Below, in pieces: positions 59,668 to 64,000 of a stretch of 64,000 nucleotides of DNA. Location of the stretch: NCBI GenBank assembly GCA_963695835.1, contig CAVOHR010000004.1, positions 310,001 through 374,000 of the forward strand, in the 5' to 3' direction. Source of the stretch: VRUE01 sp963695835. Lineage in GTDB: Bacteria; Actinomycetota; Thermoleophilia; Solirubrobacterales; 70-9. A program made the translations under genes and the position numbers. The notes under the pieces are model-generated. The model worked only from the letters and a program-made list of their open reading frames with translations. It did no database searches and was not told the origin of the DNA. Every line of letters begins with the position of its first letter. Position 1 is the stretch's first letter.

Positions 59668-60558
59668 GTGCTTCGGGGGCGACTCAGCGGCGGTTCGAGC
59701 GACGTGCGCGCGGGGGCGTTCAGCTTGCGCATGGCGACGAACCCGATCAACCGCAAGATCCTGCTCGAGATGGCCGCCCGCGACACGAGATCGACGGACG
59801 GTCGGGGGGTCGAGATCACACCCAGCGGCAGGGAGGCGGTCTTCATCGGCGGCGTCGCCGAGCGCTGGCTCGAGCGCGCGCCCGGCGGCGGCCTGGAGAT
59901 CGACGGCGACCGGGCGCAGGCCACCCTCGGCGCCCTGATCGACGGCTGGTCGGCGACGATCGTGCACGCGCTGGCCGCCGCACCGGCGAGCCGGGCCGAG
60001 CTGGAAGCGAGGCTCGAGGGGCTGCCCAGGAGAGCCCTGAAGGACCGGCTGGCGCGGATGCGGGCGACCGGGCTGCTGGCGACCCGGCCCGGCGACGACG
60101 AGGACGCCCCCTACGCCCCGACGGCCTGGCTGCGCGCCGGGCTCGGCCCGCTGCTGGCGGCGGCGCGCCTGGAGCTGCGCCGGCCGCTGGAGGAGACAGT
60201 CCCGCCGGCCCCGCTCGACGTCGAGGCGGCCTTCGCCCTGGCGCTGCCGCTGCTGCGGCTGCCGGCCAACGCCTCGGGCTCCTGCGCCCTCGCGGTCGAG
60301 CTCGGCGCGGAGGTCGCCGAGGGCCCGGCCGGGGTCACCGCCCAGGTCGAGAAGGGCCGCGTCGTGCGGGTCGAGCCCGGCCTCGAGGAGAAGGCCGACG
60401 CCCAGGCCGCCGGCACCGCCGCCGACTGGCTCGACACCGTGATCGAACCCGGCGCGAAGCGCGTCCGCACCAGCGGCGACCGGCTGCTCGCCGGCCTGAT
60501 CCTCAACGGCCTGCACAGGGCGCTGTTCGGCGACGACCGGCGGTGGCCGGGCCGCTGA
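59668..60558 (+). CDS. Tandem winged-helix regulator with SCP2-like domain, copy 8
   Basis: The 296-aa protein is the twin of 28951-29832: it shares LSGGSSDVRAGAFSLRMATN, then GWSATIVHALAAAPASRAEL and LARMRATGLLATRPGDDEDA, and ends LHRALFGDDRRWPGR. The promoter and spacing also match, so the two blocks (26-30 kb and 59.6-60.8 kb) derive from one duplicated segment. Confidence 0.84.
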   Translation: MLRGRLSGGSSDVRAGAFSLRMATNPINRKILLEMAARDTRSTDGRGVEITPSGREAVFIGGVAERWLERAPGGGLEIDGDRAQATLGALIDGWSATIVHALAAAPASRAELEARLEGLPRRALKDRLARMRATGLLATRPGDDEDAPYAPTAWLRAGLGPLLAAARLELRRPLEETVPPAPLDVEAAFALALPLLRLPANASGSCALAVELGAEVAEGPAGVTAQVEKGRVVRVEPGLEEKADAQAAGTAADWLDTVIEPGAKRVRTSGDRLLAGLILNGLHRALFGDDRRWPGR

Positions 60559-60566
60559 GCGCTTCG

Positions 60567-60640
60567 GAGTCCTCAGCCGAGCTCGGCGGCGAGGACCAGC
60601 CGCACGTCGTCGCGCCGCTCCGGAACGACATGGCCGCAGA
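60567..60640 (-). pseudogene. Scar of the DUF234 ATPase gene
   Basis: The minus strand keeps the last 17 codons of the ATPase (ERRDDVRLVLAAELG-like, compare 27221-27270) and then jumps to the sequence around its start codon (compare 28640-28660). The whole gene between them has been deleted. Confidence 0.75.
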
Positions 60641-60660
60641 AGCCCTGCCGGCGGGCCGCT

Positions 60661-60704
60661 CGTGGAAGCTTTTGGGGGTCCATCGGCCCCCAAGGGCTTC
60701 CACG
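60661..60704. repeat. Hairpin repeat, copy 2
   Basis: A 19-bp stem (CGTGGAAGCTTTTGGGGGT with GCCCCCAAGGGCTTCCACG, G-U pairs allowed) closes on the loop CCATCG. Copy 1 at 28777 has a one-base bulge at the base of the stem. Confidence 0.7.
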
Positions 60705-60773
60705 ATTCGCCCGCTCTTCGGGAATCCGGGCGGGAGGCTGCACAAGGCGCTGTTCGGCGACGCCGCGCGATAG
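60705..60773 (+). pseudogene. Regulator tail fragment
   Basis: RPLFGNPGGRLHKALFGDAA and a stop; identical tail to 28820-28883. Confidence 0.7.
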
Positions 60774-60806
60774 ACCGGCGAACCGAGAGGCGGTGCGCGG
60801 GCCGTT

Positions 60807-61022
60807 CTAACGCTTCGGTCGGTCGGCCGAGGACGGGCCGTGAAACTCTCGCCACAGCCGAACCCGTTCCGGGACCATCAGGATGACGAACCCGATAGCC
60901 ATCACACCCCAGGCGATCAGGTGAACCGTGCTGCCGCTGGCGTGAGTGAGCCAGATGACCAGGAACGCGATGAGCCCGCAGGCTATTCCCATGCGAGTCT
61001 CGGATCGGACAAAACGCCTCAT
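60807..61022 (-). CDS. Small membrane protein B, copy 6
   Basis: The 71-aa protein has MRRFVRSETRMGI, helices CGLIAFLVIWLTHA and LIAWGVMAIGFVILM, and the tail REFHGPSSADRPKR. Its stop faces the regulator tail at 60773. Confidence 0.75.
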   Translation of the reverse strand: MRRFVRSETRMGIACGLIAFLVIWLTHASGSTVHLIAWGVMAIGFVILMVPERVRLWREFHGPSSADRPKR

Positions 61023-61273
61023 AGCGCGTAGCTTAACTGAACGAGCAGCGAGACCGCATAGAGGAGTACACCGCCCCAAAAGCCGAAGACGCCGAACCTG
61101 TTGATGATGCGATCTCGTTGAGGCTGCGGAAGCTCGGCGCAGACGACTCCGGCCGCCATGCTCGACGCGCCCGCCAGCGTGAACGGAAACCCCAACCCGA
61201 TGCTCTGCGGCCACGGATCCCGCACGTGGGGAAGGATCGAACCGATGAGGTGCCAGAGGTCGACGGTGGGCAT
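61019..61273 (-). CDS. Small membrane protein A, copy 6
   Basis: The 84-aa protein has MPTVDLWHLIGSILPHVRDP, PWPQSIGLGFPFTLAGA, RDRIINRFGVFGF and helix VLLYAVSLLVQLSYAL. It is intact and coupled to B by ATGA. Confidence 0.77.
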   Translation of the reverse strand: MPTVDLWHLIGSILPHVRDPWPQSIGLGFPFTLAGASSMAAGVVCAELPQPQRDRIINRFGVFGFWGGVLLYAVSLLVQLSYAL

Positions 61274-61380
61274 GCCCGGACCCAACCAGGACCCGGCGCG
61301 CGTGTGGCGCGCTCACTGCAAGAAGTGCGTGACGGGATCGTGCCGACTTTCGCAGGCCTGCCACCCGTACGTTCGGCTAG
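61274..61380 (-). repeat. Conserved leader of the A/B cassette, copy 6
   Basis: It shares its whole length with 43250-43355, including the palindrome and the outer segment up to CGTACGTTCGGCT, beyond which the two sites differ. This marks one border of the duplicated unit. The next 75 bp hold nothing that I recognise. Confidence 0.6.
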
Positions 61381-61455
61381 CTGCGATCGGGTTGGTCTCT
61401 ACGCGGGCCAGATCGGGCGGTAGGCGACGCACTGCGCGAAGTGACCTGACAGGCA

Positions 61456-61734
61456 TTCCTGGCCGGACGCGACTACGTCAATCAGAAGATCCGTCGCCAA
61501 GCGGTTGCCGGGGTTTGTCGAATGCGCTCGACGGGGGTTGATCTCCTGCAGCTCGTCGACCTGTTCCTCGGGGCCATCGTCTACGAGTACAAGGCCGAGT
61601 CGGGCATTGTTGGACTCGCCGACTACAAGCCAAAGACCCAGCTATTGACCCACATCAAGAAAAAGGCTGGCGTAGAGACATTCGTTGGGGGCTATCGCGA
61701 CGAAGCGATCAATGTCGCTGATTACCACGGCTAA
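61456..61734 (+). pseudogene. DUF3800 protein, C-terminal fragment
   Basis: The frame reads VDLLQLVDLFLGAIVYEYKA, then LTHIKKKAGVETFVGG and INVADYHG before a TAA. These are the C-terminal motifs of DUF3800 (an RNase H-like family). The first two thirds are missing. The stop codon is also the target duplication of the IS that follows. Confidence 0.65.
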
Positions 61735-63021
61735 GGGCATACATCTAAATTAATGCAGGATAGTCGCGGGTTGCATCGAAACTCTGAGTCACCATGCTTG
61801 GCCCGATGGTCGACGAGAGCCCGATCCGCGAGCGATGGCTGGTGGTGTGCGACGAACTTGACGAGCGCGGCCGCCGGATGTGGGCGGCGGCGGAGGCCAG
61901 CTCACACGGCCGCGGCGGGATCGCTGCGGTGGTGCGAGCGACCGGGATCTCCGAAGCGACGGTGAGGCGGGGAATGGCAGAGGTGGCGAGCGGCGAGCGC
62001 GCGCCCGAGGACCGGGTCAGGCGGCCGGGAGCCGGGCGCCCTTCGATCGAGGCGCGCGAGCCGGGCCTGCGGGAGGCGCTGCTGGAGCTGCTCGAGGGGG
62101 CGACGCGCGGGGACCCGGAGTCGCCGCTTTTGTGGACCAGCCGCAGCGTGGCCAACCTGACCGCCGCCCTGCGCTCCCAGGGCTTTGAGGTCGCCGAGAG
62201 CACCGTGCGCCGACAGCTTCAGGGGCTGGGGTTCAGCCTGCAGGCCAACCGCAAGACCCACGAGGGGGCCGACCACCCCGACCGCGACGAGCAGTTCCAG
62301 CAGATCGCCGAGGCGTCGGCCCGAGCGCTTGCGGCCTCCGAGCCGCTGATCAGCGTCGACACCAAGAAGAAGGAGCTGGTCGGCAACTACAAGAACGCCG
62401 GTCGCGAGCTGGCTCCCAGCGGCGAGCCGATCCTCGTCAACACCCACGACTTCCCCGACAGGGAGCTGGGCAAGGCGATCCCCTACGGGATCTATGACGT
62501 CGGCCGCGACGAGGGCTGGGTCTCGGTCGGGATCTCCGCCGACACCGCCGCCTTCGCGGTCGCCGCGATCGGCAGCTGGTGGAAGAGCCTCGGCCGCAAG
62601 CGCTACCCGAACGCCACCACGCTGACGATCACCGCCGATTGCGGCGGCTCCAACAGCTACCGCACCCGCCTTTGGAAGGCCGAGCTGCAACGCCTCGCCG
62701 ACCGGACCGGCCTTGAGATCCGGGTCATGCACTATCCGCCGGGCACCTCGAAGTGGAACAAGATCGAGCACCGCCTCTTCAGCTACATCTCGATCAACTG
62801 GCGCGCCAAGCCGCTCACGAGCCGCCAGGCCGTGATCGACCTGATCTCCTCCACCAAGACCAAGACCGGACTGAAGGTCTACGCGCGTCTCGATCCCAAG
62901 ACCTACCCCACCAAAGTCAAAGTCACAGACGAGCAGATGAGCGCCGTCAACATCGCGGGCGATGAGTTCCACCCGGAGTGGAACTACACCATTACTCCGT
63001 CAGTAATTTAAACTAGTGCCC
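61735..63021 (+). mobile_element. ISAzo13-like insertion sequence
   Basis: The 1287-bp element has imperfect ends: GGGCATACATCTAAATTAAT on the left and, on the other strand, GGGCACTAGTTTAAATTACT on the right. TAA stands on both sides (61732-61734 and 63022-63024) and is probably the target duplication. The single gene inside is intact, so the element could still be active. Confidence 0.8.
61794..63011 (+). CDS. ISAzo13-family DDE transposase
   Basis: The 405-aa protein has an N-terminal helix-turn-helix (VRATGISEATVRRGMAEVASG), PGAGRPS, a second DNA-binding part (ESTVRRQLQGLGFSLQANRKTH) and DDE residues in LISVDTKKKELVGNYKN, TITADCGGSNSYR and KWNKIEHRLFSYISINWRAK. This combination is specific to the ISAzo13 family. 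A second ATG at 61806 is possible. Confidence 0.9.
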   Translation: MLGPMVDESPIRERWLVVCDELDERGRRMWAAAEASSHGRGGIAAVVRATGISEATVRRGMAEVASGERAPEDRVRRPGAGRPSIEAREPGLREALLELLEGATRGDPESPLLWTSRSVANLTAALRSQGFEVAESTVRRQLQGLGFSLQANRKTHEGADHPDRDEQFQQIAEASARALAASEPLISVDTKKKELVGNYKNAGRELAPSGEPILVNTHDFPDRELGKAIPYGIYDVGRDEGWVSVGISADTAAFAVAAIGSWWKSLGRKRYPNATTLTITADCGGSNSYRTRLWKAELQRLADRTGLEIRVMHYPPGTSKWNKIEHRLFSYISINWRAKPLTSRQAVIDLISSTKTKTGLKVYARLDPKTYPTKVKVTDEQMSAVNIAGDEFHPEWNYTITPSVI

Positions 63022-63030
63022 TAAGACCAC

Positions 63031-63155
63031 GTAGGCCATGGACCCTCCGGTCGACGCCTACGCAGCCCTGAAGCTATCAACGGCTCCGGACAAAAGCTTT
63101 ACCGGAACCGTAAGAAGGTCCGAAGCAGGCCATGAACCCTACGGTTGACGCCTGC
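63031..63155 (+). ncRNA. Two tandem covarying hairpins (structured RNA or DNA element)
   Basis: Hairpin 1 (63031-63061): GTAGGC pairs with GCCTAC, and inside it GACC pairs with GGTC around CTCC. Hairpin 2 (63125-63155): GCAGGC with GCCTGC, and AACC with GGTT around CTAC. The two differ at paired positions in both helices while pairing is kept, which supports a conserved structure. Between them a third helix, ACGGCTCCGG with CCGGAACCGT, has one mismatch. Strand is assumed. Confidence 0.45.
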
Positions 63156-63230
63156 TCCGGCTTCTAGGTATAGCAGATTACGGGCAAACTCAAAAATAAT
63201 AGCGCGCGTTGCAGATGGCACTACCGATGA

Positions 63231-63290
63231 GTGTCGCCACTTGCAGTGGCCCCGGTGGCGACACCTGAACTGGCCCCCACCTCATGCCAG
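63231..63290. mobile_element. Possible IS end remnant with perfect inverted repeat
   Basis: GTGTCGCCAC (63231-63240) and GTGGCGACAC (63255-63264) are perfect arms. The phrases CAGTGGCCCCGG and AACTGGCCCCCA repeat 25 bp apart, as in ends of IS21-like elements. No transposase is nearby. Confidence 0.35.
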
Positions 63291-63397
63291 TTGTCGGTTG
63301 GTCTGATTGTGCCTGATGTGCCGTTGGCGATTTCTCGCAAGGCGGCGGGCGTGAGCGGCCCCGGGGACCCTCCCCGTCCCCCACCTGTGCGTCGCGC

Positions 63398-64000
63398 TCA
63401 GCGCAGCAGGACGCCCCGGCGGGTGAACCTGCCGATCGGGTGGCCGCCCTGCGTCAGGTGCACCGAGACGTCGTAGCGGCCGCGCGGAAGCGTGCCGAGG
63501 AGCCTGACCAGCGGCAGGTTGACCGTCGCGCCGGGAACGATCTTCTTGGGCACGGCGTCGTTGCGCAGCAAGTGCCCCCTTCCGCTGATGCGCACCGTGC
63601 CGCCGATCGGGACGATCGTGTTGCCGGTGTTCTTCACCGCCAGCAGCAGCGCGCCGTGCCGGGTGGTGCCGTGCTCGATCAGGCGACCGGCCCGGGCGCT
63701 GAGGACCTGCGTGCCGGGGCGCGGGTACAGGCGCAGGCTGGTGACCAGCCGGTAGGCGACCCTGACGCCGCTGTGGCCGCCGCCGCGACGCTTGGGCGCG
63801 CCGGTGGTTTCAAGCGCGCCGAACAGCGAACCGCGGGCGGGTCGGCGCGAGAGCGAGAGGCCAACCGCCCGCGTCGCGCCGGCGGCGAGCCTGAACGAGC
63901 TCGGGTGGATGCCCACCTTGCCGAGCGTCGCGCGCCGGTTGGGCGAGACCGCGCCGCTGGGCGACTGCAGCCACGGGCGCGCGGCGAGCGCGACCTTCAT
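63398..64000 (-). CDS. C-terminal part of a secreted/surface beta-sandwich protein (partial)
   Basis: At least 200 codons end at the stop at 63398; the frame is open to the right edge, so the ATG at 64000 may be internal. The sequence has a repeated Ig-like pattern (LAAGATRAVGLSLSRRPARG ... VAYRLVTSLRLYPRPGTQ ... LAVKNTGNTIVPIGGTVRI ... LPRGRYDVSVHLTQGG) like DUF916 or other NEW1-type extracellular domains, and a basic end. Fragments were copied to 37473 and 47453. Confidence 0.65.
   Translation of the reverse strand: MKVALAARPWLQSPSGAVSPNRRATLGKVGIHPSSFRLAAGATRAVGLSLSRRPARGSLFGALETTGAPKRRGGGHSGVRVAYRLVTSLRLYPRPGTQVLSARAGRLIEHGTTRHGALLLAVKNTGNTIVPIGGTVRISGRGHLLRNDAVPKKIVPGATVNLPLVRLLGTLPRGRYDVSVHLTQGGHPIGRFTRRGVLLR

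Noticed and set aside
63031..63155. CRISPR array
   Set aside because: Only two related units, 94 bp apart, each a hairpin and not identical; no cas gene is near.

Overview
The window is a very GC-rich chromosome segment. A housekeeping sigma factor, a PilB/PilT/PilC type IV pilus set, PASTA-less Ser/Thr kinase signalling and many genes whose start codon lies 6-11 nt after a -10-like box (leaderless mRNAs) point to an actinobacterium. The style of the repeat families suggests the Thermoleophilia/Solirubrobacterales, but that placement is inference and no rRNA is present to confirm it.

Layout. 1-10 kb: a cluster of membrane proteins with short Cys4 zinc ribbons (an ABC exporter, a SPOR protein, paired NTF2-like proteins) around a Ser/Thr kinase; one member is split by an IS630 element. 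10-16 kb: secreted proteins, a large OmpA-like membrane protein and a class II Fic protein. 16.4-23.1 kb: a minus-strand type IV pilus operon (PilX-like, thioredoxin-like anchor protein, PilB, PilT, PilC). 23.3-29.8 kb: three consecutive regulator paralogues, a broken DUF4143 ATPase, an intact DUF234 ATPase and another regulator. 29.9-32.6 kb: YihY membrane protein, a RelE/Phd toxin-antitoxin pair and rpoD behind a promoter and a leader terminator. 32.7-61.7 kb: an accessory archipelago of toxin-antitoxin pairs (several VapBC, HipA, AbiE-like, kinase-like), DUF4143 ATPases, Uma2, a GT32-like glycosyltransferase, an AlbA_2/Schlafen protein, IS remnants and many gene fragments. 61.7-64 kb: an intact ISAzo13-like element, a pair of covarying hairpins and the end of a secreted protein.

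The most striking feature is two linked repeat families that recur from 23 to 61 kb. The first is a regulator of about 290-330 aa with two winged-helix segments and an SCP2-like C-terminal domain ending in LHxxLFG; at least seven full-length copies and about eight fragments are present, most with the same promoter (TYCCCA, 17-19 bp, CACAAT) and a GTG start 6-9 nt further on. The second is a two-gene cassette of tiny two-helix membrane proteins (A, 84 aa; B, 71 aa; ATGA overlap), present six times on the minus strand; in four of the six it sits tail-to-tail with a regulator gene or a regulator 3' remnant. Toxin, antitoxin, HipA and glycosyltransferase fragments are spliced between these copies, so the locus looks like a recombination-driven amplification and decay zone. 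What the regulator/membrane-pair cassette does is unknown.
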